Shown here: positions 27,436 to 35,821 of the stretch, one piece after another
Layout: each line of letters starts with the position of its first letter
Numbering within the stretch: position 1 is the first letter of the stretch
Source of the DNA: Geminocystis herdmanii PCC 6308
GTDB taxonomy: Bacteria; Cyanobacteriota; Cyanobacteriia; Cyanobacteriales; Cyanobacteriaceae
Assembly (NCBI RefSeq): GCF_000332235.1
Contig: NZ_CM001775.1
Location: forward strand, 303,630 to 367,629
DNA: 64,000 nt
Direction: 5' to 3'
Notes under the pieces: model-generated
Database searches by the model: none
The model's input: only the letters and a program-made list of their open reading frames with translations
Told to the model about the DNA's origin: nothing
Position numbers and translations under genes: made by a program

Positions 27436-27783
27436 TTAATTATTAATCTCAAATAAAATCCATTTAGGAGTTTCATCGAAGTCTTGAGCATATTTACTAT
27501 GTTTTAAAACTGTTGGCATTAATGGTGAAAATTTATAGTTTTTGACTTCTTTTTCTCCTGGCTTCATTGAGTTAAAAACCCATGCTTCTTTTTGTGCCCA
27601 TATAGTTACTCCTTGGTCATTTAAGACAAGTATATCTATATTCGGTTTAATGGGACTTTCTCCTTTGTTTCTTAAACTTAAAGTACATTGGATTTTAGAA
27701 AACTCAATACGTTGAATAATTCCATTATTTACTGAAATTTCTTCGTCTAATTCAAATTCTATGCAATTTTCATGGGGTTTCAT
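27436..27783 (-). CDS. Small beta-rich protein of unknown function
   Basis: 115 residues, no signal peptide or membrane segment. Alternating hydrophobic strands with SKIQCTLSLRNKGESPIKPNIDILVLND and FNSMKPGEKEVKNYKF resemble an immunoglobulin-like FxLYD/CARDB beta-sandwich, but I do not recognise a family. It lies between the VapBC pair and the divergent HTH gene; codon use and AT content are like those of the island. It could be an island accessory protein. Confidence 0.6.
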   Translation of the reverse strand: MKPHENCIEFELDEEISVNNGIIQRIEFSKIQCTLSLRNKGESPIKPNIDILVLNDQGVTIWAQKEAWVFNSMKPGEKEVKNYKFSPLMPTVLKHSKYAQDFDETPKWILFEINN

Positions 27784-27870
27784 ATCTATATTTTTTCCTT
27801 TATATACAAAGTTTAATGTTCTTTTAAGATTTATAATATCTATAATGAAATAATATAGAATATATGTAAA

Positions 27871-27929
27871 GCGGAAAAAGACGGCTATTTTTTTATGAGA
27901 TTTAGGCGGATTTTAGCGGAAAAAGACGG
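27871..27929. promoter_or_regulatory. Two 14-bp direct repeats upstream of the HTH-MNT-methylase operon
   Basis: GCGGAAAAAGACGG occurs at 27871-27884 and again at 27916-27929, spaced 45 bp start to start, ending 29 bp before the next ATG. Perfect repeats so close to a start suggest an operator, perhaps for the HTH protein itself (inference). Confidence 0.5.
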
Positions 27930-27958
27930 AATTTTAAACTTAGTCAATTAGACATTTT

Positions 27959-28342
27959 ATGGAAACCCAAGAGTTAATTAATTATTTAGATGAGTTGTTA
28001 GTTTCTCAAACAGGAAAACACCTTGATAATTTACAGCTATCGATATTAAAAGGAGTTTTAAATGGACAAAAATATGCCGATATAGCTGAAGAATATTGTT
28101 GTACTAATGGTCATACAAAAGATAAGGCTTATGAGTTATGGAAAATTCTTTCAGAGGCATTAGGAGAAGATATAAATAAATCAAATTTAAAAGCAACTAT
28201 TGAAAGATTAGGAATAGCGAATAATTACTCTAAATTATTTAATCCCGTGCAAATTGGTGAAATAAATCTTTGTTCAAATAAAAGAGAAAATGAGCAAAAA
28301 GAAAAAAAAATAGAAAAAAATATAAAGAAAAATTACACTTAA
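27959..28342 (+). CDS. Stand-alone vMAP-type N-terminal HTH protein
   Basis: 127 residues. Residues about 5-85 match the helix-turn-helix module that usually opens vWA-MoxR-associated (vMAP) and other large cyanobacterial conflict proteins: LDNLQLSILKGVLNGQKYADIAEE, then DKAYELWKILSEALGE and SNLKATIERLG. No effector is fused; the chain ends in a Lys/Glu-rich tail at an A-rich tract. Nine consecutive A (28302-28310) lie just before the stop, and a shift there would extend the protein into the next feature. First gene of a likely operon with the MNT and C5 methylase genes. Confidence 0.7.
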   Translation: METQELINYLDELLVSQTGKHLDNLQLSILKGVLNGQKYADIAEEYCCTNGHTKDKAYELWKILSEALGEDINKSNLKATIERLGIANNYSKLFNPVQIGEINLCSNKRENEQKEKKIEKNIKKNYT

Positions 28343-28452
28343 AAATTAACGAAAAAGCTATTCAAAAGTTAAAAGATTTAGGATTAACAGATGAGCAAAT
28401 TGCAGAGGCTTTGGAGATTTCGATCGAGCAAATAGATAATGTCATAAAATAA
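28294..28452 (+). pseudogene. Out-of-frame tail with second HTH-like segment
   Basis: In the frame next to the HTH gene, open from 28294 to the TAA at 28450-28452, the translation runs LKINEKAIQKLKDLGLTD and EQIAEALEISIEQIDNVIK. Such EQIAEAL tails commonly end Rpn/PD-(D/E)XK-type or similar cyanobacterial proteins. It has no start codon of its own and would join the preceding gene after slippage at A9. Either a frameshifted 3' end or a fragment of a lost gene. Confidence 0.4.
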
Positions 28453-28474
28453 AATCAAATTGTTAGCTAATGAT

Positions 28475-28972
28475 ATGTCGATCGAAGAAATTTTAAGAAA
28501 GTATCCTGATTTACAATTAGAGAATATTCAAGCCTCCCTTAGCTATGCCTCCTTGTTTAGCCAACGAAACTTTTTAAGAATGACAAATTTACTTACAGAT
28601 ACTCAAAAACAAGAAATTATTGAAGATATTTTAGTCAAAAAAAATAATCAACAAAATTTTTTAAGATTAATGAAACAAAGACGAGAAAAAGGAATGATAA
28701 TTGCTAGAAAATCTGCTGATTTTTTAAAGCAAAATTATGGAGTGAGTAAAGTTATTCTATTCGGCTCTTTATTAGATTATAGGAAGATGAATTTTAATTC
28801 TGATATTGATTTAGCTGTCTGGAATTTATCAGAAAAAGATTATTTTAAAGCAGTGGGTTTTTTATTAGAAATAGCAGAAGATTTTTCGATCGACTTAGTA
28901 GAAATACAAAATGCAAAACCTTATATTTTAGAATCAATAAGTGAGGGAATTGAGTTAAAAATAAGTGAATGA
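28475..28972 (+). CDS. DUF433-like remnant fused to an MNT nucleotidyltransferase
   Basis: 165 residues from the first ATG; a TTG at 28460 would add five. The N-terminus MSIEEILRKYPDL and IQASLSYAS matches the second half of DUF433, an antitoxin-type HTH, without its first half. The C-terminal part (about 80-165) is a minimal nucleotidyltransferase: GVSKVILFGS, then NSDIDLAVW, with Gly-Ser and the Asp pair, and a later IDLVEI Asp. MNT proteins pair with HEPN toxins and inactivate them by adenylylation; no HEPN gene is next to it. Its stop overlaps the methylase start (ATGA). Confidence 0.75.
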   Translation: MSIEEILRKYPDLQLENIQASLSYASLFSQRNFLRMTNLLTDTQKQEIIEDILVKKNNQQNFLRLMKQRREKGMIIARKSADFLKQNYGVSKVILFGSLLDYRKMNFNSDIDLAVWNLSEKDYFKAVGFLLEIAEDFSIDLVEIQNAKPYILESISEGIELKISE

Positions 28973-29967
28973 AAGTTTTAAAAGAGCTAAAATTTATCGA
29001 TTTATTTGCAGGAATTGGCGGTTTTCATCAAGTATTAAGTTATTATGGTGCTAAATGTGTTTTTGCGTCTGAATGGGATAAACATTGTCAAGAAATTTAC
29101 TTAAAAAATTATGGTATTTTACCTGAAGGAGATATAACAATAATTCCCGAAAATCAGATTCCTAGTCATGATATTTTGTGTGCAGGTTTTCCTTGTCAAG
29201 CCTTTAGTATTTCTGGTAAACAATTAGGATTTAATGATACTAGGGGTACTTTATTTTTTGATATAGTGAGAATTGCTAAATATCATCAACCGTCATTATT
29301 AATCTTAGAAAATGTGAAAAATTTTGCTAGGCATGATGAGGGAAAAACCTTAAAAGTTGTCGAAAATACTTTAAATGAGATTGGTTATGATGTTTTTTAT
29401 CAAGTCTTAAATGCTTCTAATTTTGGTGTACCTCAAAAGCGAGAAAGAATCTATATTTTAGGTTTTAGAAAAGATTTAAAAGTCAAAAAGTTTGCTTTTC
29501 CGAATAGCTATAGTAAGGCAACCAGTTTAATAGATTTTTGTTTAGATGACTCAGAAACTAAAGATTTTATAATTAATAGAAGTGATATAAAAATTAAGGA
29601 AAATTTAGAGATAACTAGAGATATTTTAGGTAATTATCCGCAAAAACCGATTAGAATTGGTACTATTAATAAAGGTGGGCAGGGTGAAAGAATTTATCAC
29701 CAATACGGTCATGCTATCACGTTATCGGCTTATGGTGGCGGTATTGGGGCGAAAACTGGTATTTATTTAATTAATGGTAAAATCCGAAAATTAGCACCGA
29801 GAGAATGTGCCAGAATTATGGGATTTCCTGATGATTTTATTATTAGTAATAGTAACAATATTGCTTATAAACAATTCGGTAATAGTGTGGTTGTTAATGT
29901 GTTAAGTTCGATCGTTGAAAATGTTTTAGAGATTAATAATTTATTTGCTGATTTAATTTTGTTATAA
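28969..29967 (+). CDS. C5-cytosine DNA methyltransferase 1
   Basis: 332 residues with the complete motif set: I FIDLFAGIGGFHQ, IV AGFPCQAFS (catalytic Cys), VI LENVKNF, VIII QKRERIYILGF, IX APRECARIMGFP and X FGNSVVVNV. The target-recognition region is short (about residues 185-265). Transfers a methyl group to cytosine C5; the recognition sequence is not deducible here. It overlaps the MNT gene by 4 bp. No restriction endonuclease follows, so it appears orphaned or works with the HTH/MNT partners. Confidence 0.92.
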   Translation: MKVLKELKFIDLFAGIGGFHQVLSYYGAKCVFASEWDKHCQEIYLKNYGILPEGDITIIPENQIPSHDILCAGFPCQAFSISGKQLGFNDTRGTLFFDIVRIAKYHQPSLLILENVKNFARHDEGKTLKVVENTLNEIGYDVFYQVLNASNFGVPQKRERIYILGFRKDLKVKKFAFPNSYSKATSLIDFCLDDSETKDFIINRSDIKIKENLEITRDILGNYPQKPIRIGTINKGGQGERIYHQYGHAITLSAYGGGIGAKTGIYLINGKIRKLAPRECARIMGFPDDFIISNSNNIAYKQFGNSVVVNVLSSIVENVLEINNLFADLILL

Positions 29968-30003
29968 TTTTATGTGTATATTAACTTTAGTTTTAGGTAT
30001 TTT

Positions 30004-30219
30004 ATGTCGATCGTAGATTTAATTAAAGCAGAAATTGATAACATTCCCGAAGATAAATTAACAGAATTATATCAGTATATTAAACAGTTAGTAAAACCAC
30101 AAAAAACTCTTAACAATTTATGGCTAAAAATAGATGAATTAGGAGAAGATGAAAAACAATTATCAATGGAAGAAATCGTATCTTTAGTAAAAGAAATTAG
30201 AGAAAATAAGACTAAATAA
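30004..30219 (+). CDS. Small antitoxin-like protein without a toxin
   Basis: 71 residues from MSIVDLIKAEI (an upstream Met at 29974 adds ten). Begins with an amphipathic helix MSIVDLIKAEIDNIPEDKL followed by YQYIKQLVK and an acidic C-terminal helix, the layout of small type II antitoxins. No toxin gene follows; the next pair is on the opposite strand. An orphan antitoxin is the likeliest reading. Confidence 0.55.
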   Translation: MSIVDLIKAEIDNIPEDKLTELYQYIKQLVKPQKTLNNLWLKIDELGEDEKQLSMEEIVSLVKEIRENKTK

Positions 30220-30274
30220 TCAAACTTTTATTAAAATAGGTTTGTTGGGTTGCATCTAGCTTCTCAAAGCTACA

Positions 30275-30655
30275 TTATTTAATGGATTGATATAATTTTA
30301 AGCCTTCGATAAAACGAAAATCTTTTTGATTGAGGGTGTATAAATCGAATTGATAAATTAATGCGGTTGAGGCAATTAAAGCATCTGGGATAGTTAATTT
30401 ATGACTGAGGGAATATGTTTCCATGAGTTGGATAAATTGATTTGACACTTTTAAGTCAATGGGTAAAATACGAATTGATGTTAAATGTTTTTTGATTTTA
30501 TTTAACTCCGCTTTATTAATAGCACCATAGTATAACTCGCTTTGAGTAATAATACTAATAGCCAATTTCTTGACTCCAATTTGATTTAATTCACCAATAA
30601 CTTGAGGATTATTTTTATACAACTCTATCAAAATATTTGTATCACAGAGTATCAT
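30275..30655 (-). CDS. vapC: VapC-type PIN toxin
   Basis: 126 residues. PIN acidic residues: MILCDTNILIELY (Asp5), SIITQSELYYG (Glu), TIPDALIASTALIY (Asp) and LYTLNQKDF. Complete family length. The start overlaps the antitoxin stop by 4 bp (ATGA). Expected activity is Mg2+-dependent cleavage of tRNA or rRNA when not bound by the antitoxin. Confidence 0.9.
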   Translation of the reverse strand: MILCDTNILIELYKNNPQVIGELNQIGVKKLAISIITQSELYYGAINKAELNKIKKHLTSIRILPIDLKVSNQFIQLMETYSLSHKLTIPDALIASTALIYQFDLYTLNQKDFRFIEGLKLYQSIK

Positions 30656-30939
30656 TTATTTCTGTCCAACCATGCTTGTTTACGAATTAATTCGATCGAG
30701 ATTTCTCTATCTTGCCATAAACCTGCTAAGGAAAAAAAATCTTCATCATCAATATCTTTTAAAGAGTCGTCGCAAGTATCTTTTAATTTGTCCATATGAC
30801 TTTTTATGAGAGACTTATCTTGTGTCAAATTTTCTTGATGATATTTTTCTTGAAGATACTCCGCATAATGTAATAATTCCGCTTGGAGAGACACGGGCAT
30901 TTTTTCCACTGTTTCCCATATTCTAGTTTTTAATTCCAT
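30652..30939 (-). CDS. Antitoxin partner of VapC (DUF2281-like)
   Basis: 95 residues: an N-terminal helix MELKTRIWETVEKMPVSLQ and HYAEYLQEKY of the DUF2281 type, then an acidic linker and SLAGLWQDREISIELIRKQAW, a motif typical of cyanobacterial antitoxins that wrap the PIN active site. First gene of the pair. Confidence 0.8.
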   Translation of the reverse strand: MELKTRIWETVEKMPVSLQAELLHYAEYLQEKYHQENLTQDKSLIKSHMDKLKDTCDDSLKDIDDEDFFSLAGLWQDREISIELIRKQAWLDRNK

Positions 30940-31075
30940 TTATTTTTCTCATAATTTTCTAATTCTTTTGACACTATTTTATACTAATTTATTAATCATT
31001 AAAGTATAATTATAAGTTCGATCGAGCCTGTTAATAGCAACCATCAATATAGGGTGGGCGGAATGTGGGTTATAA

Positions 31076-31321
31076 TTATATTGAGGCAAAATCTCGTACG
31101 GTTAAAATTTGATTTTCTTCTAAAGAATTAACTGCGCTTTGAGGTACTATTATTACATTAACTGATTCTCCGATGGCGTTAAATATTTCTAAAATATATC
31201 CATTTTCTCCACCTTCAGGATGAGGTACAGTATCAATTAGAGTGGCAATATCTCCTTTTTTTAATTCAAATTCTGGAAAATCTTTATTTAAACAGACTCT
31301 TTGATATAATTTAATCATCAT
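31076..31321 (-). CDS. DUF4926-like protein
   Basis: 81 residues: LYQRVCLNKDFPEFELKKGD, then TLIDTVPHPEGGENGYILEI, the DUF4926 pattern, a small SH3-like beta barrel. It follows the DUF6883-like gene with a 4-bp ATGA overlap, a common pairing in cyanobacteria that is often regarded as toxin-antitoxin-like, without biochemical proof. Confidence 0.75.
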   Translation of the reverse strand: MMIKLYQRVCLNKDFPEFELKKGDIATLIDTVPHPEGGENGYILEIFNAIGESVNVIIVPQSAVNSLEENQILTVRDFASI

Positions 31322-31650
31322 TTTTTTTCCTTCTTTGGTTTCAAAGTGATAAACTGAATTTGATCATCTATTTTTCGTTTTAACCAAATCGTAATTACAG
31401 ATAAATTGTAATTATTTATTCCTTTTAATTCCCCTGATACTTGATAAAATATACCATATTCATTAACTTTATCTTCTATGGCATCATAGTCTTTAGTTAA
31501 TTGAATAATAGCAGATTTTAATTGTTCTGGATTTGTCAATGTAAATCCTGCTTGTGCTAAAAACTTTGATTTATCATCTTGCTCTCTATATATTAATAAA
31601 TATTGGGTAATTTTAGCAGTGGGAATAATAATATTTTCACCTAATTTCAT
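31318..31650 (-). CDS. DUF6883-like protein
   Basis: 110 residues: ENIIIPTAKITQYLL, FLAQAGFTLTNPEQLKSAI and VITIWLKRKIDDQIQFITLKP, matching the DUF6883 pattern as I know it. The C-terminal basic strands resemble small RNase-like toxins, but no catalytic set can be defined. Translationally coupled to the DUF4926-like gene. Confidence 0.7.
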   Translation of the reverse strand: MKLGENIIIPTAKITQYLLIYREQDDKSKFLAQAGFTLTNPEQLKSAIIQLTKDYDAIEDKVNEYGIFYQVSGELKGINNYNLSVITIWLKRKIDDQIQFITLKPKKEKK

Positions 31651-31721
31651 GTTTAAAAGTTACCATATAAAATTATCACTAAAGCTATAATTACAAACTT
31701 TACTTATATTTTTTATTTTAA

Positions 31722-32981
31722 ATGAAAAGACCAATTGCGATCGACCTTTTTTCAGGATGTGGAGGAATGTCATTAGGTTTAGAAGCATCTGGATTCGATG
31801 TTGTCGTTGCCGTAGAATTTGACGCTATTCATGCCTTAATTCATCATTTGAATTTTCCCTACACTCATACTATTTGTCAAGACATAAACCATCTCAACAC
31901 TGACTATTTAAAAGAGATTTTGCAAGATAAAGGCATTGATGAAGTTGATTTAATCGCAGGAGGTCCACCCTGTCAAGGGTTTTCTCTCATGGGGAAACGG
32001 CAATTAGATGATCCTCGTAATTCATTAGTGTTTGAATATGTGCGAGTGATTCGAGATTTGCAACCAAAATATTTTGTCTTTGAAAATGTACCGGGTATCG
32101 CTGTTGGTAATCATAAACAATTTTTAGAAGAATTAATCAACGAATTTGAGTTATTGGGTTATCACATCGCAAAACCCATTCAAATTCTCGATGCCAGTCT
32201 TTTTGGCGCACCCCAGAAGAGAAAACGTCTTATCCTCATGGGTAGTCGTCATGATATGCCTCTCGTTAACTATCCCCTCGAAACAGGGGAATATAATGAC
32301 GTTGAGAATACTATCAGTGATTTAAGCAATATTCCTGCTTTTATCGGTAAAAATGAAGGTATAGACGCAAATAAGCTCGATTATTCAGGATTTAGACGTA
32401 ATTTTGCTTTAAAACCTCAAGGTATTTATCGATTATGTCACGATCGCGCAGCGCCACTTCGTGATCGACAAAGAGATAATTTCGTTTATAATCATGTAGG
32501 CTCAAACCATACAGAAAAATCAAAACAACGTTTTCAAAATACTCCTCAAGGAGAAGTAGAAAAAACCAGTCGTTTCTTGAAACTTTCACCTACAGGATTG
32601 TGTAATACTCTAAGGGCTGGAACTGCCAGAGATAAAGGGGCTTACACCGCCGCTCGTCCAATCCACTACAATCAGCCAAGATGTATTACAGTAAGAGAAG
32701 CGGGAAGACTGCATACATTTCCCGATTGGTTTTTATTTCATGAGACAATTTGGCATGGTTTTCGAGAAATTGGCAACGCAGTTATTCCCATGTTAGCTAA
32801 GGCAATTGGAGACGAAATAATTAAGGTTTTAGAAGTGAACATTAACCGATTAGAAGTGAGAAAATTAGCAAAAATAGAGCTAGAATTTATGAAATATAAT
32901 ATGGATAAAGCATCCAATTATTGGAATATTTCTAATGAGATTATTCCTAAAAGAAAAAGATTAGAAATGAGTGTTTTATGA
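31722..32981 (+). CDS. C5-cytosine DNA methyltransferase 2 (possible CGATCG enzyme)
   Basis: 419 residues. Motifs: I AIDLFSGCGGMSLGLE, IV GGPPCQGFS with catalytic Cys, VI FENVPGI, VIII QKRKRLILMG, IX TVREAGRLHTFP and X GNAVIPMLA. A longer target-recognition region (about 190-300) than in the first methylase. The overall pattern resembles the cyanobacterial orphan enzyme M.Ssp6803I, which methylates CGATCG; the assignment of specificity is inference. The stop codon overlaps the ATG of a truncated gene (32978). Confidence 0.92.
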   Translation: MKRPIAIDLFSGCGGMSLGLEASGFDVVVAVEFDAIHALIHHLNFPYTHTICQDINHLNTDYLKEILQDKGIDEVDLIAGGPPCQGFSLMGKRQLDDPRNSLVFEYVRVIRDLQPKYFVFENVPGIAVGNHKQFLEELINEFELLGYHIAKPIQILDASLFGAPQKRKRLILMGSRHDMPLVNYPLETGEYNDVENTISDLSNIPAFIGKNEGIDANKLDYSGFRRNFALKPQGIYRLCHDRAAPLRDRQRDNFVYNHVGSNHTEKSKQRFQNTPQGEVEKTSRFLKLSPTGLCNTLRAGTARDKGAYTAARPIHYNQPRCITVREAGRLHTFPDWFLFHETIWHGFREIGNAVIPMLAKAIGDEIIKVLEVNINRLEVRKLAKIELEFMKYNMDKASNYWNISNEIIPKRKRLEMSVL

Positions 32982-33064
32982 GTAAATATGATGACATTAT
33001 AGAAACAGTTTTCTTTAACAATTATAAGCAAGGTGATCAAAAAGTATCATTTGTTAGAGAATAA
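32978..33064 (+). pseudogene. 5' stump of a gene coupled to the C5 methylase, probably a restriction enzyme
   Basis: ATGA overlap with the methylase stop, then 28 codons (MSKYDDIIETVFFNNYKQGD and KVSFVRE) ending in TAA. The opening resembles N-termini I associate with type II restriction-type endonucleases, where VSF.REEL continues into a DNA-binding module. After the stop no frame continues, and a transposon-like element begins at 33112. Best read as the remnant of the partner of the methylase. Confidence 0.5.
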
Positions 33065-33111
33065 TTTAGTTATTGTTTTAGAATCAGTTTATTGGCATAC
33101 ACATTACATAA

Positions 33112-33324
33112 ACCTCAGTTCGATGCAAGAATGTTTGATAAGGGCAGGTTTCAGGTTGCAGGTTGCAGGTTTCAGGTGTAATTTTCAGAAGATTATATAA
33201 TTCGATCAAAGAATTGAAGATAAAAAAATCAATTAGGATATATTTTTTGTCAATTCTTTAACCCTTTCCGATACCTGACACCTGACACCTTTACAGCATC
33301 AAAAATCTTATGATTCATTCAGGT
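33112..33324. mobile_element. Non-autonomous inverted-repeat element, copy B
   Basis: 213 bp, beginning ACCTCAGTTCGATGCAAG and ending ATGATTCATTCAGGT. Flanked by a perfect 7-bp target duplication TACATAA (33105-33111 and 33325-33331). The interior carries CAGGTTGCAGGTTTC-type minisatellite and CACCTGACACCT repeats and is nearly identical to copy D at 50399-50604. It encodes no protein. Confidence 0.9.
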
Positions 33325-33381
33325 TACATAAAGACTCAAAACCTTGATTTTTCATTATTTAACTAAAACCTAATACCTTCC

Positions 33382-33412
33382 CTCATCAAAAAACTTTTTC
33401 AGCAAACCTTAA
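33382..33412. repeat. Single end of the GTTTGCTGAAAAAGT repeat
   Basis: CATCAAAAAACTTTTTCAGCAAACC is the complement of the end seen at 50370-50398 (GGGGTTGCTGAAAAAGTC, then TTTTGATGA). It lies in the spacer before cruA. Confidence 0.6.
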
Positions 33413-33439
33413 ATACAGTTTTGCTATCAAATGGCACAA

Positions 33440-35434
33440 TTAAGATTTTCGATGCAAAGTTGAGCTAAAGGCGAGTAATTTAAACCATAATTTGGGGTTA
33501 GATTTCGGTAGCCATGAATTTTGTTTTTCAAGCCAACTATTAAACCATGCACTGAATAATAAATTTTTCAAAGCATCAAGGGTAAAGGCATTATACGCAC
33601 CTAACCAGCGAAATATGTCAGCACTTCCTGCCATTTGCCATATCCATAATAACAGAGGTGGATTTTTCCTCGCCGCTTTTAGGGCTAAACGGTTAAATGT
33701 TAACCAATCTGTGCGATCCTTAATAAAGACTTCTGCGGTTTTTGGTTCATCTGCTAGTAAACCAAAAAAAGTGTTTAACATAGAGTTAATCCTTGCTGGT
33801 GGTAGGGTTTTATGGGTAGGCACCATCATTCCTTTGGAGAATAACCATGTTACCGCTATATTGCTTTGATAGGCTTGAATTTGATTAAGAGATTCTCCAT
33901 CGAGGAGGTTATATTTAAGTGCAGAATCTAATAAGCTGGTTAATTTGCCTAAATTTCGCACTAATGAGCCAAATCCTGTGAAAATTAAGGGGGATTGTAG
34001 GGAAGCGGCATCTCCTATGGATAATACTCGATCGAGCGCTATTTTTCGATCGTTTTTTTTGATGGTAAACTTACCCGGTATGTAACCAAAAGTGGGTTTT
34101 TTCCAGATTAATTTATCCAGATCACAACGGCGATATTCAGGTAAAATACTAAAAAAGTCCTCATACATTTCTAATAATGAACCGGGATTGTCAGGGTGAA
34201 CTTGATGATAGTGGAATAGATAAATTGTCACGTTATTATCTTCAACGGGGAATAACTCCCAAATAAGTTGTCTGCCTCTGGATATATCTCCATGGGAAAA
34301 TAGTACATCTCCATATTCCATATCCCACACTTCGGGTGATAAACCTTCCACCACGGCGCCAACGGTAGGGCAAACACTATCAAAAGCCTGATTTCCTGAC
34401 ATTTGCCACGCAATGGGGGAAGCTGTACCCATGGCATCAATTAGTAATCTTGCACTAATTTCTTTTGCTTCTCCAGTGGTTAAATTGGTGGTGTTAATGG
34501 TGACTAAATCTTTACCAATAGTACCTCGATTAAACTCTGTTTCTTCCCAAATTTGCGCACCATATTTTCTTAATTTTTCTCCGCATAAAGTTAATAATTT
34601 AGTGGTGTCGATCGCAATATTTAACACCGTGGGAGTATGTAAAACTTGAGCTTTTAAATTATCAGGATTATTAGCATCAAAAAACTTACTAAAACCGTCT
34701 TTATATTCTGCGGAAATAATCGATTCAAATTCTTTTTTAGTAAATAAACCATTATCAATTAAAACCTGAAATTCTTGACGAGAAATATTCCATTCTCGAT
34801 TCATTCTACCAAATTTTAACCGTTCAATTAAAAGAACACTATAACCTAATTTTGCCATTAAACAGGCATGGATAGCACCTAAAGCTCCTCCCACATAAAC
34901 AATATCATAGTCAGCTTTTCCAGTGGTTTCATCCTTAAATAAAACTTGTTTAGGGTTATTAGTTTTTACTTTATTTTTGACACTTTCTCGCCAAGTTTTT
35001 TCCCACCAATAAACTCTCTTTAAATCATATTCTCCTTGAGGCATTTTTTGAAAATATTTAACGGTATTAGGATAATAAGATTCTAAGGCAGAAAATATCG
35101 AATTGTTCTCTAAATCAATCTCAGGTAAAAGAGGATAATTAGTCGGAAATTGTTGATTAATAGCTATTTCTAATTCTCGTTTTATTTTATTTTCTACAAA
35201 TACTTGTTTTTCACCCCAACGAAACATTTTTAGATAAGTAGTGCGCTGTAGTGTCCAGATAAAAACTGACAACTCATGATTATCAGCTAATTCTAAAACA
35301 ATACCATCAGTAGTATGATTTTTTTTACCTTGAGAGGGTTGCCATGTATTCTGTAACCAATGACAAACTATCTCAGGATTAGGATGAGGAATTTCTAAAT
35401 ATAAAATTTCGGTTAAATTCATGATATAAGTCAT
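33440..35434 (-). CDS. cruA: CruA-type lycopene cyclase (FAD-dependent)
   Basis: 664 residues, in the size range of CruA rather than the shorter CruP. FAD/NAD-binding Rossmann segment DYDIVYVGGALGAIHACLMA near residue 185, LLIDAMGTASPIAW, and a C-terminal FAD contact RVLSIGDAASLQSPLIFTGFGS. CruA-type enzymes cyclise lycopene to gamma- or beta-carotene and are membrane-associated flavoproteins. A possible Met4 start (MNLTEIL) is equally good. The assignment is from overall pattern and length; no carotenoid genes are adjacent. Confidence 0.8.
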   Translation of the reverse strand: MTYIMNLTEILYLEIPHPNPEIVCHWLQNTWQPSQGKKNHTTDGIVLELADNHELSVFIWTLQRTTYLKMFRWGEKQVFVENKIKRELEIAINQQFPTNYPLLPEIDLENNSIFSALESYYPNTVKYFQKMPQGEYDLKRVYWWEKTWRESVKNKVKTNNPKQVLFKDETTGKADYDIVYVGGALGAIHACLMAKLGYSVLLIERLKFGRMNREWNISRQEFQVLIDNGLFTKKEFESIISAEYKDGFSKFFDANNPDNLKAQVLHTPTVLNIAIDTTKLLTLCGEKLRKYGAQIWEETEFNRGTIGKDLVTINTTNLTTGEAKEISARLLIDAMGTASPIAWQMSGNQAFDSVCPTVGAVVEGLSPEVWDMEYGDVLFSHGDISRGRQLIWELFPVEDNNVTIYLFHYHQVHPDNPGSLLEMYEDFFSILPEYRRCDLDKLIWKKPTFGYIPGKFTIKKNDRKIALDRVLSIGDAASLQSPLIFTGFGSLVRNLGKLTSLLDSALKYNLLDGESLNQIQAYQSNIAVTWLFSKGMMVPTHKTLPPARINSMLNTFFGLLADEPKTAEVFIKDRTDWLTFNRLALKAARKNPPLLLWIWQMAGSADIFRWLGAYNAFTLDALKNLLFSAWFNSWLEKQNSWLPKSNPKLWFKLLAFSSTLHRKS

Positions 35435-35543
35435 CTATAAAAAATTTCTTTTATCCATTATCTAACAATCAGCGTATAAGAGCCAATATCAAGACATTTT
35501 CTCGATCACTAAAAGTGGTGCTGCGCGATCGAGCCTAAATCAT

Positions 35544-35738
35544 ACCTGAGTGAACTATAGAAATAGATGAGGACTGACTTGGAAGACAGGCAGACAGGCA
35601 GACAGGAAGATTGTATCTCTTGTGAATGAATAAAATTCTCTCAAAAGTACATCAAATATTAAGAATTTTTCTCCCATTCGACTTGTCCACTTGTCCACCT
35701 GTCTAGTTTTCATCATTTTCTTTATGGTTCACTGAGGT
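35544..35738. mobile_element. Non-autonomous inverted-repeat element, copy C (intact)
   Basis: 195 bp with terminal inverted repeats ACCTGAGTGAACTATAG (left) and, in complement, ACCTCAGTGAACCATAAAG (right). Perfect 7-bp target duplication AAATCAT at 35537-35543 and 35739-35745. The arms contain GACAGGCA octamers and GTCCACTT/CACCTGTC repeats, so the ends can also fold back on each other. The interior matches copy A in inverse orientation. It is the clearest copy in the window. Confidence 0.95.
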
Positions 35739-35821
35739 AAATCATGTGTAATAATAGGAACACCTACAGATATTTTATCTTCAGGTTAAATATTACAACT
35801 CAATATTTGTCTATATTTTCA

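Noticed and set aside
32392-32589. Short antisense frame within the second C5 methylase
   Set aside because: Complement of the target-recognition region; no independent support.
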